Assembly (NCBI GenBank): GCA_025998875.1
Contig: AP024675.1
Coordinates: forward strand, 1,127,501-1,178,977
Source: Bacteroidota bacterium
Lineage (GTDB): Bacteria > Bacteroidota > Rhodothermia > JANXDC01
Reading direction: 5' to 3'
DNA: 51,477 bases
Part shown: piece by piece, positions 9,181 to 21,637 of the stretch
How positions within the stretch are numbered: the first letter of the stretch is position 1
Layout of the letters: each line of letters opens with the position of its first letter
Translations under genes and position numbers: made by a program
Notes under the pieces: generated by a model
Told to the model about the DNA's origin: nothing
Databases searched by the model: none
Seen by the model: the letters and a program-made list of their open reading frames with translations, nothing else

Positions 9181-10583
9181 AGCCGATGCCATGGATTCTG
9201 CTCGGCGGCCTTCTCTTCGGGGCCGGGGAGCTCAGGGCGCAGTGGGCCATCAGCCCCCGCGGTGTGGGAATGGGCAACACCGGCGTGGTCACGGAGAGTG
9301 GGATTTTCGGGCTGTTCTCCAACCCGGCCAATCTGGGCTGGTCCGATCGTGCGGGCCGGCTGATGCTCGCCCTGGGCACGCTGAGCGGGGGCCTGGATGC
9401 GGATCTGTTCCCGAAGGCCGTCTATGATCGCTATTTCACCCGGGGGGAATCCATCGGGCCCGATCAGGCCGAAGAGGTGCTCGCCCGCTGGTTTGGCTCC
9501 CGCACCGAGCAAAGCCTGTATGCCGAAGGGGGGCTGATGCCGATCGGGATCGGCCTGCGGGGGGAAAAGCTCTCTGTCGGGTTGGCGCTTCGGAGTCGCG
9601 TCCTCTTCCTGCAGCAGATGAGCCGGGGCTGGCTGGACCTCCTGCTGCGGGGTACCAGTCCGGATCGGGAGCTTCCCCTGGACGCCAGAAGCCAGCTGTG
9701 GCACTACACGGAGGCCGTGCTGGGAATTTCCGTGCCCCTGTGGCGCCATGAAAACGGTGCGCTCTACCTGGGGGTTGCCCCGCGATTGGTCTGGTCCATG
9801 ACTTATGGGGAGGGACAAGTGCGCTCCACGCTGGCCATCACCGCCGGAGGCGAGGAGATCCTGCACCGCTACCGGATCGAGGTGCGTACGGCCGGGGAAT
9901 TGACCCGTCGGTGGAATGCCTTGCTGGATGATCGGCCCGCTCCCGAGGGCTGGAAACCGCTGCAGAGCACGGGTTCCGGATGGGGAGGGTCGGTCGGACT
10001 GGCCTACCGAGGGGGTGGATGGACGTTCGGAGTGGCGCTCAATGATCTGGGGCGCGTGCGCATCAACCGGGAGGCGCAGCAGTCCACCAACCGCAAGGGC
10101 CAGTTTCTCTATCAGGGCATGCACATCGACCCCGATGTGCTCAAGGCGCGGTTTCAAAACGACCTGGGCGAATACCTGCGTGCCTTCTGGGAGGACAGTA
10201 TCCTGGGAACCCATTACCGGGATTTCGATCGTCAGAGCGGTAGCTTTTCTGTTTCCCTGCCCACTCATCTGCAGTTCGGCCTGGCCCGTCAGCTCGCCCG
10301 TTCCCTGCAGGTCAATGCGGCCTTTAGCATGGGCCTTGAGGACATGGCTCCTCCCGCCGCCCTGGGGCTGGGTCTGGAATATCGGCTCGGCTCCGAGCGC
10401 TTCTTTTTCCCTCTGCGGGCCGGCGTACAGCTCGGAGGCCATGTCCCCTGGTCGGTGACGGCCGGAGTAGGCCTTGTGAACTCCCGTTTTCTGGACCTGG
10501 ACTGGGCCTTGCTGTTGCATCCGGGTGCGGATGCGGGCTACCGGGTGCGCCTGGCACTGGGGATGATCACGTTGCGGTTTTAG
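9177..10583 (+). CDS. Predicted outer-membrane beta-barrel protein (DUF5723/PorV-like)
   Basis: The protein has 468 residues with a cleavable signal peptide ending ELRAQ, the common Bacteroidota cleavage context. The mature N-terminus contains SPRGVGMGNTGVV followed by LFSNPANLGW. This GMGNTG...NPANLG pair is typical of Bacteroidota outer-membrane barrels of the PorV/UPF0164/DUF5723 kind. The rest alternates amphipathic strands and ends with the aromatic strand LALGMITLRF, as expected for a BAM substrate. Its start overlaps the lipoprotein stop (ATGA), and the PAP2 gene begins 3 nt after it. A role as an outer-membrane partner of the lipoprotein is inferred from coupling. The family assignment is by motif only. 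Confidence 0.6.
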   Translation: MKPMPWILLGGLLFGAGELRAQWAISPRGVGMGNTGVVTESGIFGLFSNPANLGWSDRAGRLMLALGTLSGGLDADLFPKAVYDRYFTRGESIGPDQAEEVLARWFGSRTEQSLYAEGGLMPIGIGLRGEKLSVGLALRSRVLFLQQMSRGWLDLLLRGTSPDRELPLDARSQLWHYTEAVLGISVPLWRHENGALYLGVAPRLVWSMTYGEGQVRSTLAITAGGEEILHRYRIEVRTAGELTRRWNALLDDRPAPEGWKPLQSTGSGWGGSVGLAYRGGGWTFGVALNDLGRVRINREAQQSTNRKGQFLYQGMHIDPDVLKARFQNDLGEYLRAFWEDSILGTHYRDFDRQSGSFSVSLPTHLQFGLARQLARSLQVNAAFSMGLEDMAPPAALGLGLEYRLGSERFFFPLRAGVQLGGHVPWSVTAGVGLVNSRFLDLDWALLLHPGADAGYRVRLALGMITLRF

Positions 10584-11189
10584 GCGATGCTCTACGGGCT
10601 GCTGCTCCTCCTGTCCCTGTCCGGATCGCCGGGGGATTCGAGTTGGTGGCTGCGGCAGGATGTGCGCCTGTTGCGCCTGCTAAACGGTATAGAGCACCCC
10701 GTGTTGCAGGCCTGCCTGAGCGCGGCCAATGCCTCGAGCTATCCCGTTTTTGTCGGCGCTCCGGTGGGTATCTGGGTCACGGGCGCGCTGCGCGGCGAGC
10801 CCGCTTTGCGTCGAGCCGGATTCCGGATGGCCACTGCCGAGGGTGTGGTGGCGGGGGTTGTGCTGGTGCTCAAAGAGCTGATCGGCCGACCCCGTCCCTA
10901 CAAGACGATTCCGGACCTACAGCTCCGATCCCGAGACCGGCTCGCTTCCAGTACGGACGCCATGCCCAGCGGGCATGCGGCGCTGGCTTTTTCCCTGGCC
11001 ACCGCGGGCGTGCTGGAGACGCGAACGTGGACCGCGGCGTTCCCCTTGTACGCCTGGGCCGCTTCCGTTGCCCTGGCGCGGCCCTACATGGGGCTTCATT
11101 ATCCCTCCGATGTGCTCTTCGGCGCCATGCTCGGAACGGGACTCACCTGGGGGGTCTATCGGGTATGGGAGGCGCTTAGCCCGGCCCCT

Positions 11190-14342
<3,153 letters not shown>

Positions 14343-14522
14343 ACGTGGCTCTTGCTCGGGTTTACGAAAAATGGTACAATCCCACTGGGCCGATCAACAA
14401 AGATCGGGCCTTTTGCATCCGGCTGTAACGGAGTCATAACGGGCGCCTTATCTCCACCTTTCCGGGGAAGGGCTTCCGGAGGCGGGGTAAAAACGTAACC
14501 GAACGCGCATGGAGGAGGGATC

Positions 14523-15017
14523 ATGTCCGGGGACACGATCCGCACCGTTTTGCAGCTGTTGCCCTATCCGTTTTTCGCCTTCAGCACGCGTTATGAAGAT
14601 GAGGTCAACGCGTTTGCGGGAAACTGGCTGACGCAGTGCTCCTTTGAGCCGCGACTTGTGGCCTTCGGCCTGCAGCGAGAAGCGTATTCCTATGAGCTGT
14701 GCCGCCGGGGTGGGGTTTTTGCCGTCAGCCTGTTTACAAAAGCCGGCGCCGAGATCCTGCAGCGTGTTGTGGGTAGCCGGCGCAAGCGGCCGGATAAGAT
14801 GGTGCACGTCTCCTATCGGCCCGGGCCCGCTACGGGGTGTCCGATCCTGGAGGGCGCGGCGGCCTGGTTCGAATGCCGCGTACGTCAGTGGGTGGAGACC
14901 GGGGGAGATCACGACCTGGTCATCGGAGAGGTGATCGAAGCCGGTCTGGAGCTGCCCGATATGCGGGTAGGCGATGTGCTCACCCTTCCGGATCTGGGCT
15001 GGAACTATGCGGGGTAA
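14523..15017 (+). CDS. Flavin reductase-like FMN-binding protein
   Basis: The 164-residue protein fits the flavin reductase-like split-barrel fold. It begins with a strand-rich region holding NAFAGNWLTQCSFEP and VAFGLQREAYSYEL, equivalent to the FMN-phosphate binding loop of the family. A later segment, WFECRVRQWVETGGDHDLVIGEV, matches the common C-terminal pattern in which GDH(D/T)L(V/F)IGEV closes the sheet. Members reduce or bind FMN and act as electron donors or as stand-alone flavoproteins. The start is at ATG 14523 after GGAGGAGGG. Upstream 14343-14522 is a divergent intergenic region shared with the histidine kinase. Confidence 0.85.
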   Translation: MSGDTIRTVLQLLPYPFFAFSTRYEDEVNAFAGNWLTQCSFEPRLVAFGLQREAYSYELCRRGGVFAVSLFTKAGAEILQRVVGSRRKRPDKMVHVSYRPGPATGCPILEGAAAWFECRVRQWVETGGDHDLVIGEVIEAGLELPDMRVGDVLTLPDLGWNYAG

Positions 15018-15028
15018 AAAACCGTTTT

Positions 15029-15060
15029 TTTGCCTCTTCGGTTGTGCTGTCTTATCTTTG
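15029..15060 (+). promoter_or_regulatory. Bacteroidota-type promoter of the OmpA-family gene
   Basis: TTTG (15029-15032), a 20-nt spacer and TATCTTTG (15053-15060) form a canonical -33/-7 pair matching TTTG-N20-TAnnTTTG. The ATG follows 30 nt later with AAAGGAG. This is the best promoter match in the window together with that of the PorQ-like gene. Confidence 0.75.
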
Positions 15061-15089
15061 GCCGAACTGTAACCGAAAGGAAAGGAGCT

Positions 15090-16433
15090 ATGCGCATAGC
15101 CGCTATTGGTGTGCTTCTGCTCCTGGCTTCCGCTGCTCAGGCGCAGACGGAGCGGAAAGTGTGGGTGGGCCTGCAGGTGGGGTTGCCTTCCTATGTGGGG
15201 GATTTTAACCGCACGGGCACGGCGGTGGGAGGCAACAGCTTTCAGCTCATTACCGGCAGGTGGCTTGGGGGGCTGCAGTTCGGATATGAGCTATCCCCCG
15301 CGCTGGGTCTGCGTTTCGGGCTCGGGTACGGAGAGCTCCACTATGAACCCGCGGGTGGTAATTTCCCCCCAAGAGCCACGGTGCCCTTTCACACTACGAT
15401 CGTGCCCGTTGAGGGACAGGTGATCTACAGTCTGGCTCCCGGGGCTACAGTCAACCCGTATGCCTATCTGGGCCTCGGGGCGCTGTATTTTCAGCCCTAT
15501 GACAACCGGGACACCAAGCTGCGCGACGGTACACTGACGCTGCTTGTTCCCATCGGCCTGGGGCTGGAGTTCGCCCTGGCTCCTCGTCTGTCGCTGTGGC
15601 TGGATGTGGGCTACCGGCATACCCAGCATGATTACGTGGACAATTTCTCCAGCGGTTCCCGGGATATCTTCGGTACAAAGATCTTCAAAGGCGATGCCTA
15701 TCTTGCCTACAGCGCGGGGCTGCGTATCAATCTGGGCAGTGCGCCGCCCCCGCCGCCCCCGCCGCCCCCGCCTCCGCCGCCAAACAACGCGCCGGTCTGG
15801 CGCAGTCTACCGGATCAGTCCGGCATGGTGGGCGAGCGGCTTGTGATTAACGTGCAGGCCACTGACCCTGACGGAGATCCCCTGACGCTCCGTGCGCTTT
15901 CTCTGCCGCAGGGAGCCCAGTTCCGGGATCTTGGAAACGGGGCGGGTCAGATCATCTGGACACCTTCGGAGGCGCAGGTGGGCACACATACGGTGGAGCT
16001 CGAAGCCGCCGATGGCAAGACCTCTACCACGGGCAGGCTACGCATTAGCGTGCAGGCTCGTCCCACCCCTCCGCCGCCGCTGACGGAGCTCAATACGGTC
16101 TTCTTCGACTTCGACAAAGCGGATATCGACGCCGAGGCCGCGCGTTTGCTTGATGAGAACGTGCGGTTGCTACAGCAGTATCCGCAGTACGCGGTGCGGA
16201 TCGATGCTTACACAGACTACGTGGGTACGGCCCAGTACAACCTGCGCCTCAGTCAGCGTCGTGCGGAGGCCGTGCGGCGGTACTACGAATCCAAGGGGAT
16301 CGATCCGTCCCGTATCACGGCGCGCGGACTGGGCTTCTATCCCCAGCGGTGCGGTCCCGCTGAGCAGGATCCGGGTCCGGGTTGCCGCTGGATGCGCCGC
16401 GCTGTCAGCGTGCCCATTCCGCCAGGGCAGTAA
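15090..16433 (+). CDS. OmpA-family outer-membrane protein with Ig-like insert
   Basis: The 447-residue protein comprises four parts. A signal peptide (LLLLASAAQAQ) is followed by an eight-strand-type outer-membrane barrel to about residue 213. Next comes a run of about 14 prolines. A putative Ig-like domain (He_PIG/cadherin-like; NNAPVWRSLPDQSG, DPDGDPLTL) covers about 230-325. After a second short proline linker, a C-terminal OmpA peptidoglycan-binding domain spans about 340-447. The OmpA motif is visible as FFDFDKADID and YNLRLSQRRAEAVR, with the arginine that contacts diaminopimelate. The protein should tether the outer membrane to peptidoglycan. The start at 15090 has a strong ribosome site; a TTG at 15030 falls in the promoter. 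A strong terminator follows. Confidence 0.92.
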   Translation: MRIAAIGVLLLLASAAQAQTERKVWVGLQVGLPSYVGDFNRTGTAVGGNSFQLITGRWLGGLQFGYELSPALGLRFGLGYGELHYEPAGGNFPPRATVPFHTTIVPVEGQVIYSLAPGATVNPYAYLGLGALYFQPYDNRDTKLRDGTLTLLVPIGLGLEFALAPRLSLWLDVGYRHTQHDYVDNFSSGSRDIFGTKIFKGDAYLAYSAGLRINLGSAPPPPPPPPPPPPPNNAPVWRSLPDQSGMVGERLVINVQATDPDGDPLTLRALSLPQGAQFRDLGNGAGQIIWTPSEAQVGTHTVELEAADGKTSTTGRLRISVQARPTPPPPLTELNTVFFDFDKADIDAEAARLLDENVRLLQQYPQYAVRIDAYTDYVGTAQYNLRLSQRRAEAVRRYYESKGIDPSRITARGLGFYPQRCGPAEQDPGPGCRWMRRAVSVPIPPGQ

Positions 16434-16453
16434 GGTTCTGGGGATCATGCAAG

Positions 16454-16488
16454 ACGGGGCAGGTCACCGGCGGCCTGCCCCGTTTTTT
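16454..16488 (+). terminator. Rho-independent terminator after the OmpA-family gene
   Basis: A perfect 10-bp stem (ACGGGGCAGG at 16454-16463 with CCTGCCCCGT at 16474-16483) and a 10-nt loop are followed by a run of six T. It begins 20 nt after the stop codon. From 16489 to the accC stop at 16651 I see only GC-rich sequence with a 7-bp inverted repeat. Confidence 0.93.
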
Positions 16489-16650
16489 GTGTCAGCCGCT
16501 ACAGCGGAACAGGCCCGTTGCCCGAAAGCGGGCGTTATGATTTGCCATCGAACCCGGGGATTGTCGGCGGGCGCGACAGTGGGCCGATCCGGCCTGCCGG
16601 GAATCCGCCCGAACCCGGGGAAAACGGGCGGGCTGAGCTTTCCCGGAAGG

Positions 16651-18165
16651 CTAAGGCATCCAGCGGCGCAACCCCCACCGGCTCGGCGGGAACGGTTCCC
16701 GGTGATCTGCCTGCAGATCAAGAGAGGGCGGAGGAGTAAAGCGGGAATGCGCCGTGGCGGCTTCGAGGGCGGCCATGGCGGCGGCGCGGGCCAGGGGTTC
16801 GGCAAGCGCCTCCTCACCCGGAGGCCAGTATCGGGCCACAAAGGAGGTGTCGAAGTCACCCGACTGGAAGGCAGGATGATCCATGACGTAGCGACAGAAG
16901 GGGATCGTGGTGGCCACCCCGGCGATCTGATATTCGTCCAGGGCCCGGCGCATGCGCGCAATGGCCTGCTCCCGCGTGGGCGCCCAGACGATGAGCTTGG
17001 CGATCATGGGATCGTAATGCAACGGGATTTCCTGTCCCTCTTCAATGCCCGCATCCACGCGCACACCGGGACCGCTCGGAGGACGATGCACAAGCAGGCG
17101 GCCCGCGTCGGGCAGGAAGTTGTTATAGGGATCTTCGGCGTAGATACGCGATTCGATGGCATGACCGCGCAGGGAGAGCATTTCTTGCTCGTATCCGAGC
17201 CGTTCTCCCTGGGCGATGCGGATCTGCTCGGCCACAAGGTCCAGTCCCGTAACGAGCTCGGTTACCGGGTGTTCAACCTGCAGGCGAGTATTCATCTCTA
17301 GAAAATAAAAGTTTCCCTCCCGGTCGAGCAGGAACTCCACCGTGCCGGCGTTCACATATCCGCACTGCCGGGCGGCACGTACAGCGGCCTCTCCCATGCG
17401 GCGGCGCAGCTCGGGGGTCAGGATAGGCGAGGGGGCTTCTTCGATGACCTTCTGGTGTCGGCGCTGAATGGAGCATTCGCGCTCGAAGAGGTAGACCACC
17501 TGGCCATGGGCATCGGCCAAGATCTGGATCTCCACGTGGCGCGGGCCCAGCAGATACTTTTCCACATACAGCCGGCCGTCGCCAAAAGCCGAGGCGGCCT
17601 CCGAGCTGGCGGCACGAAAGGCGGAGTCCAGATGGTCTGGGCTTTCCACGATCCGCATGCCCTTTCCCCCGCCCCCGGCCGCGGCCTTGAGCAGGATGGG
17701 ATAGCCGATTTTCTCGGCCACCTCTCGGGCCTCGCGGGCATCGGATACGGCCTCCAGCGTACCCGGAGCCATGGGCACGCCCGCCTGGCGCATGAGCCGG
17801 CGTGCTTCGGTTTTGTCTCCCATGGCCCGGATCGCGTGGGCAGGGGGGCCGATGAAGATCAATCCGGCCTGCTCAACGGCTGTGGCGAAGTCGGCGTTTT
17901 CGGAAAGGAATCCGAAGCCGGGATGGATGGCGTCAACGCGAGCCCGACGGGCAACTTCCAGTATGCGATCGATGCGCAGATAGGATTCCCGTGATGGGGC
18001 GGGGCCGATTTCATAGGCCTCATCGGCCATCCAGACGTGCGGGCTGGTGCGATCGGCCTCGGAATAGACGGCTACCGTCCGGATGCCGAGTTCCCGGCAG
18101 GTACGGATGATGCGCACAGCGATCTCGCCTCGGTTGGCGATGAGCACCTTCCGGATTGCACCCAT
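16651..18165 (-). CDS. accC: Biotin carboxylase subunit of an acyl-CoA carboxylase (AccC type)
   Basis: The 504-residue protein has the biotin carboxylase order: N-terminal preATP-grasp ([17 protein letters not shown]), ATP-grasp domain with the glycine loop [10 protein letters not shown], and the active-site stretch [16 protein letters not shown]. It ends with the C-terminal lid domain. It uses ATP and bicarbonate to carboxylate biotin on a carrier protein in the cytoplasm. The tail after about residue 450 exceeds the roughly 450-residue E. coli AccC, as often seen in acetyl/propionyl-CoA carboxylase alpha subunits. It contains no MKM biotinylation site, so the carrier is separate. No carboxyltransferase or BCCP gene is adjacent. 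Acetyl- versus propionyl-CoA specificity cannot be decided here. Confidence 0.92.
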   Translation of the reverse strand: MGAIRKVLIANRGEIAVRIIRTCRELGIRTVAVYSEADRTSPHVWMADEAYEIGPAPSRESYLRIDRILEVARRARVDAIHPGFGFLSENADFATAVEQAGLIFIGPPAHAIRAMGDKTEARRLMRQAGVPMAPGTLEAVSDAREAREVAEKIGYPILLKAAAGGGGKGMRIVESPDHLDSAFRAASSEAASAFGDGRLYVEKYLLGPRHVEIQILADAHGQVVYLFERECSIQRRHQKVIEEAPSPILTPELRRRMGEAAVRAARQCGYVNAGTVEFLLDREGNFYFLEMNTRLQVEHPVTELVTGLDLVAEQIRIAQGERLGYEQEMLSLRGHAIESRIYAEDPYNNFLPDAGRLLVHRPPSGPGVRVDAGIEEGQEIPLHYDPMIAKLIVWAPTREQAIARMRRALDEYQIAGVATTIPFCRYVMDHPAFQSGDFDTSFVARYWPPGEEALAEPLARAAAMAALEAATAHSRFTPPPSLDLQADHREPFPPSRWGLRRWMP

Positions 18166-18189
18166 GATTTTCTTCTCACCAGGGCGCCG

Positions 18190-18221
18190 CTAAACTACGG
18201 CAAAGCGCGGAGTCGGGACAA
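18190..18221 (-). promoter_or_regulatory. Candidate promoter of accC
   Basis: On the minus strand TTG (18221-18219), a 21-nt spacer and TAGTTTAG (18197-18190). The box differs from TAnnTTTG at one fixed position. It lies 25 nt before the accC ATG, in the short gap after the MoxR-like gene. Confidence 0.5.
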
Positions 18222-18226
18222 CGGCT

Positions 18227-19729
18227 CTACTCGTCGTCCTCTTCGGAGGGTTCGTCGCCCGGGCGGATGTTGCTCAGCATTGTGCCCAGCAGGTCCATGT
18301 ACGTGCGCTCCTCATCCAGATCCCGCCTGCCCAGCAGGGAATGCTGATGCAGGGCGTCCAGCACGAGCTCCATGAGGCTTAGCCGTTCCCAGTCGTTGCT
18401 CGGACGCGGGTATCGATCGACCAGGGCCGAAAGGCCGGGCACAGATTCCAGCCGCTGCCGATACACCTCTCCGGGCAGGTCGTCGGACAGGGAGAGCGTA
18501 TTGCCCTGAGCAAACCAGTCCAAAATGGGTTGATACGGCTTGCGGCCATCGGGTTTCTGGTTGGGATCGGGGAAGTACTCCCGAAAACGCGCGACGATGG
18601 CCCGCCCGATCAAGAGCCGGGCCACAGCCAGAGGACCTTCCTGTTCGCCTTCGTAGACGAGTTCAAGTTTGCCCGTGATGGCCGGTATGGTGTGGTACAG
18701 GTCGGAGACGCGTACCCCGGTTTCCGCCTCCCCGTTCAGGATGGCCCGGCGTTCGGCGCTGGAGATCAGGTTTTCCAGGGCCGCGATGGGCAGGCGTGCC
18801 GAGACTCCGCTTTTCTGATCCACGAATTCGCTTTGCCGGGCTTCGAAGGCGACCTGTTCGATAATCTCCCGGTAGATCCGGGGTACGTGTATGCGCACCA
18901 GTCCGCGTTCCGTCCAGGCTTCTTGTTCGGTGATCTGCAGGGCCACCTCGAGCGAGCGAGGATAGTGCGTGATGATCTGCGATTCGATGCGATCCTTTAA
19001 CGGGGTGATGATGGCCCCCCGGTTGGTGTAGTCCTCTGGGTTGGCCGAGAAGACCATAAGGATATCCAGGGGTAGCCGAACGGGAAAGCCCCGGATCTGG
19101 ATGTCCCGCTCCTGGAGGATGTTGAACAGCCCTACCTGGATGCGCGGAGCCAGGTCAGGCAGTTCGTTGATGGCAAAGATCCCCCGGTTGGTGCGGGGGA
19201 TGAGGCCAAAATGGATTACCTCTTCGTCGGCGTACGTTAACCGGCGGGTGGCCGCCTTGATCGGATCAATGTCTCCGATCAGGTCGGCGATCGTAGTATC
19301 GGGGGTGGCTAGCTTCTCCCCGTATCGCTGGCTGCGGTGGATCCAGGCGATTGGCGCCTCATCGCCGGCCTCCTCCAGCAGACGCCTACCGTAGCGAGAG
19401 ATGGGGGCGAAGGGGTTATCGTTCGTCTCCGATCCCTCTAGAACGGGCACGTATTCGTCCAGAAAATCCGGAAGCATACGGATAATGCGGCTTTTGGCCT
19501 GCCCACGGAGGCCGAGCAGGATGATATCGTGCTTGGCCAAAAGGGCGTGCACAAGCTGGGGGATGACCGTACGTTCATAGCCGATGATGCCTGGAAAGAG
19601 CCGTTCTCCGGCTCGAAGCTTGCGGATCACGTTGCGGCGTATCTCCTCCTTGACGGGTAGAACCTGATAGCCGGAACGTTTCAGCTCTCCGAGGGTGCGG
19701 ATGCGCAGGAGTCGATCGTAGTCGGGCAT
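18227..19729 (-). CDS. MoxR/magnesium-chelatase-like AAA+ ATPase
   Basis: The 500-residue protein starts at ATG 19729, 4 nt after the vWA gene stop, so the pair is co-translated. The Walker A motif is GLRGQAKS (residues 73-80), with alanine where most P-loops have glycine. The Walker B region reads GIFAINELPDL, where an Asn-Glu pair replaces the usual Asp-Glu. I recall the same variants (LGLRGQAK, INELPDL, SRYGRRL, LIGDIDPIKA) in a conserved Bacteroidota/actinobacterial subfamily annotated as magnesium chelatase-like or sigma-54-interacting. They are therefore probably family traits and not damage. MoxR AAA+ proteins act with vWA partners as chaperones that insert metals or remodel complexes. 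The C-terminus is acidic (EEDDE). Confidence 0.85.
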   Translation of the reverse strand: MPDYDRLLRIRTLGELKRSGYQVLPVKEEIRRNVIRKLRAGERLFPGIIGYERTVIPQLVHALLAKHDIILLGLRGQAKSRIIRMLPDFLDEYVPVLEGSETNDNPFAPISRYGRRLLEEAGDEAPIAWIHRSQRYGEKLATPDTTIADLIGDIDPIKAATRRLTYADEEVIHFGLIPRTNRGIFAINELPDLAPRIQVGLFNILQERDIQIRGFPVRLPLDILMVFSANPEDYTNRGAIITPLKDRIESQIITHYPRSLEVALQITEQEAWTERGLVRIHVPRIYREIIEQVAFEARQSEFVDQKSGVSARLPIAALENLISSAERRAILNGEAETGVRVSDLYHTIPAITGKLELVYEGEQEGPLAVARLLIGRAIVARFREYFPDPNQKPDGRKPYQPILDWFAQGNTLSLSDDLPGEVYRQRLESVPGLSALVDRYPRPSNDWERLSLMELVLDALHQHSLLGRRDLDEERTYMDLLGTMLSNIRPGDEPSEEDDE

Positions 19730-19733
19730 GGCG

Positions 19734-20828
19734 CTATCGCAGACGCTTGCGTCGGTTGCGGATGAAATCCTCCAGTACATACTCGCCCAGGCGATCCAGC
19801 GCCGCATAGTAGGCCCGGCCCTGGTTGGCGCGCGTGAATTCCTGCACGAAAGCCTGTAGGTACGGATCGCGAGCAACCATGAAGGTTGTAATCGGGATGC
19901 GCTCTCGACGGCAGCGGATGGCCTCATCCAGAACGCGATTCACTATACGGCGATCGAGTCCGTACGGGTTTTTGTAGAGCCGGCCCCGGACGAACATGGC
20001 GCTCGGTTTGCCATCGGTGATGAGCACGATCTGCTTGTTCATCCCGCGCCGGCGACGCAGGATCGCCCGGGCGCGCTCCAGAGCGGCCAGCGTGTTCGTG
20101 TAGTAGGGCCCCACATCCAGATACGGCAGCTCCCGGATCGAAACCGACCAGGCCTCATTGCCGAAGGCGACAAGGTCCAGGCTATCTCCCGGGTATTGGG
20201 TCAGGATGAGCTCCGCCAGGGCCATGGCGACCTTTTTGGCGGGCGTGATGCGATCTTCCCCGTAGAGCACCATGGAGTGCGAGACGTCGATGAGCAGCAC
20301 GGTGGCTGTGGCGGCCTGGTGGTCGGTTTCCCGCACCGCGATGGACTCTTCATCGAGCCGAAAATCATCGAGCCCGTAGCGGCGAAAGACGTTGCGGAAG
20401 GTTTCCTGGTGGTCGATGTAGTGGATGTTGTCGCCGAATTGCCAGGGGCGGGTTTCGGGCTGGGGTTCTTCGCCCATCCCCGTATACGGGGTCGGATGCC
20501 GGCCCAGCCCCTTGCGGCGCAGTCGGGAGAAAATCTCCTCTAGCGCCTGCCGACGCAGGCTCTGTTCGGTCCGGGCCGTGATGCGCACCTGTCCGGGCGA
20601 TTCCTCTCGCAGGTAGCCCCGCTCCTTGAGTTCCTCGATGAAGTCCCCGATACCGTACTCCGGATCTGTCAGTCCGTACTGACGGTCCAGTTGGGTGAGC
20701 CAGTTCAGGGCCTCGCGGGCATCTCCGGCCGTGTAGAAGAGCAGCTCCTGAAAGAGCCGTAGGAGCCGCTCGAAGCTCGTCTGCCGATTTCGGAAAGATT
20801 CCCGCCAGGCCTCGTAGAGGAAATGCAT
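19734..20828 (-). CDS. vWA (MIDAS) domain protein, partner of MoxR-like ATPase
   Basis: This 364-residue protein has no signal peptide or membrane helix, so it is cytoplasmic. The N-terminal half is charged and helical (about residues 1-170). The C-terminal half is a von Willebrand A domain with an intact metal-ion-dependent adhesion site: DVSHS starting at Asp181, a threonine in DRITPAKK, and LITDGKPSA. Cytoplasmic vWA proteins encoded with MoxR AAA+ ATPases are thought to hold substrate while the ATPase remodels it, as in CoxE/CoxD or RavA/ViaA. The next gene starts 4 nt downstream. The 227-bp divergent region to the DUF3109 gene (20829-21055) holds no gene and no strict TAnnTTTG box. Confidence 0.88.
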   Translation of the reverse strand: MHFLYEAWRESFRNRQTSFERLLRLFQELLFYTAGDAREALNWLTQLDRQYGLTDPEYGIGDFIEELKERGYLREESPGQVRITARTEQSLRRQALEEIFSRLRRKGLGRHPTPYTGMGEEPQPETRPWQFGDNIHYIDHQETFRNVFRRYGLDDFRLDEESIAVRETDHQAATATVLLIDVSHSMVLYGEDRITPAKKVAMALAELILTQYPGDSLDLVAFGNEAWSVSIRELPYLDVGPYYTNTLAALERARAILRRRRGMNKQIVLITDGKPSAMFVRGRLYKNPYGLDRRIVNRVLDEAIRCRRERIPITTFMVARDPYLQAFVQEFTRANQGRAYYAALDRLGEYVLEDFIRNRRKRLR

Positions 20829-21055
20829 AACCGAGGTCCAGATTGTACCTTCTGGTGTGCGTTATGTGCCCGCTATAAAGAACTCCTGCGGGAGGTTCGA
20901 TAACGATACGTGAGCTTCGCCTTCAGGGCGAAATCTACGACGGGCGGGGTCGGAAAACAACGGGTACGGAAGGCCCCGAGTGTGACAAAAATCGGGCCAC
21001 AAAAGATTGATTTTCACCGCCCATTGGCCTAAATAGCAAAAAAGCGCAATCGACT

Positions 21056-21637
21056 ATGGCTGAGTGGATAGACGGAGTAGGGGTTTGCCCAGATGTGCTG
21101 GAGGCCTTCTTCGCCTGCGACCTGCGGGCCTGCCGGGGAGCCTGCTGTGTGGTCGGGGTGGGGGGAGCACCTCTGGAGCCCGGGGAGCGGACCGAACTGG
21201 AGGCCATTTTGCCCGTGATTTGGGATCGACTCCGCCCGGAAGCGCAGGACGTGATCGCCCGCCTGGGGCTGGTGGAGCCCGATGAGTCGGGGTGGGCTCT
21301 TCGCACGGTGCCGGAAGACGGGGCCTGCGTGCTGGCCGTCTTTGAGGGACCCATAGCCCGCTGTGCGGTGGAGAGCGCCTATCAGGAGGGGCAGATCCCG
21401 TTTCGCAAGCCCATCTCCTGTCATCTATACCCGATCCGGGTGCAATACCACCGCGGACGGGAGTATCTGACCTATGAGCAGGTGCCCATCTGCGAGCCGG
21501 GTCGCCGGCGGGGAGAGCGGGAGGGGATCCGGTTGCTGGATTTCCTCCGGGAAGCGCTCCTGCGCCGGTGGGGTCCGGCCTGGTATGAGCGGTTACGCCA
21601 CAGAGCAGGAGCTGATAAGGAGGAAACGCGATGCTGA
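21056..21637 (+). CDS. DUF3109 family cysteine-rich protein (YkgJ-like)
   Basis: The 193-residue cytoplasmic protein has clustered cysteines: FFACDLRACRGACCVVG near the N-terminus, then further single cysteines in GACVLAV, ARCAVES, ISCHLYPI and PICEPG. This distribution is characteristic of DUF3109, a Bacteroidota relative of the YkgJ/CxxCxxCC family thought to bind zinc or an iron-sulfur cluster. The biochemical function is unknown. The stop overlaps the rpoN start by 7 nt, so the two genes are translationally coupled. The start codon ATG at 21056 has no strong ribosome site. Confidence 0.85.
   Translation: MAEWIDGVGVCPDVLEAFFACDLRACRGACCVVGVGGAPLEPGERTELEAILPVIWDRLRPEAQDVIARLGLVEPDESGWALRTVPEDGACVLAVFEGPIARCAVESAYQEGQIPFRKPISCHLYPIRVQYHRGREYLTYEQVPICEPGRRRGEREGIRLLDFLREALLRRWGPAWYERLRHRAGADKEETRC

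Noticed and set aside
8706-10520. Long open frame (about 604 codons) on the minus strand opposite the lipoprotein and barrel genes
   Set aside because: Same reason; the plus-strand products have signal peptides and family signatures.
14388-14415. Stem-like GGCCGATC...GATCGGGCC followed by TTTT
   Set aside because: Bulged stem in a divergent promoter region with no plus-strand gene upstream to terminate.
16605-16631. Inverted repeat CCGCCCG/CGGGCGG downstream of accC
   Set aside because: Only 7 bp with a 13-nt loop and no T-tract on the accC strand; not supported as a terminator.
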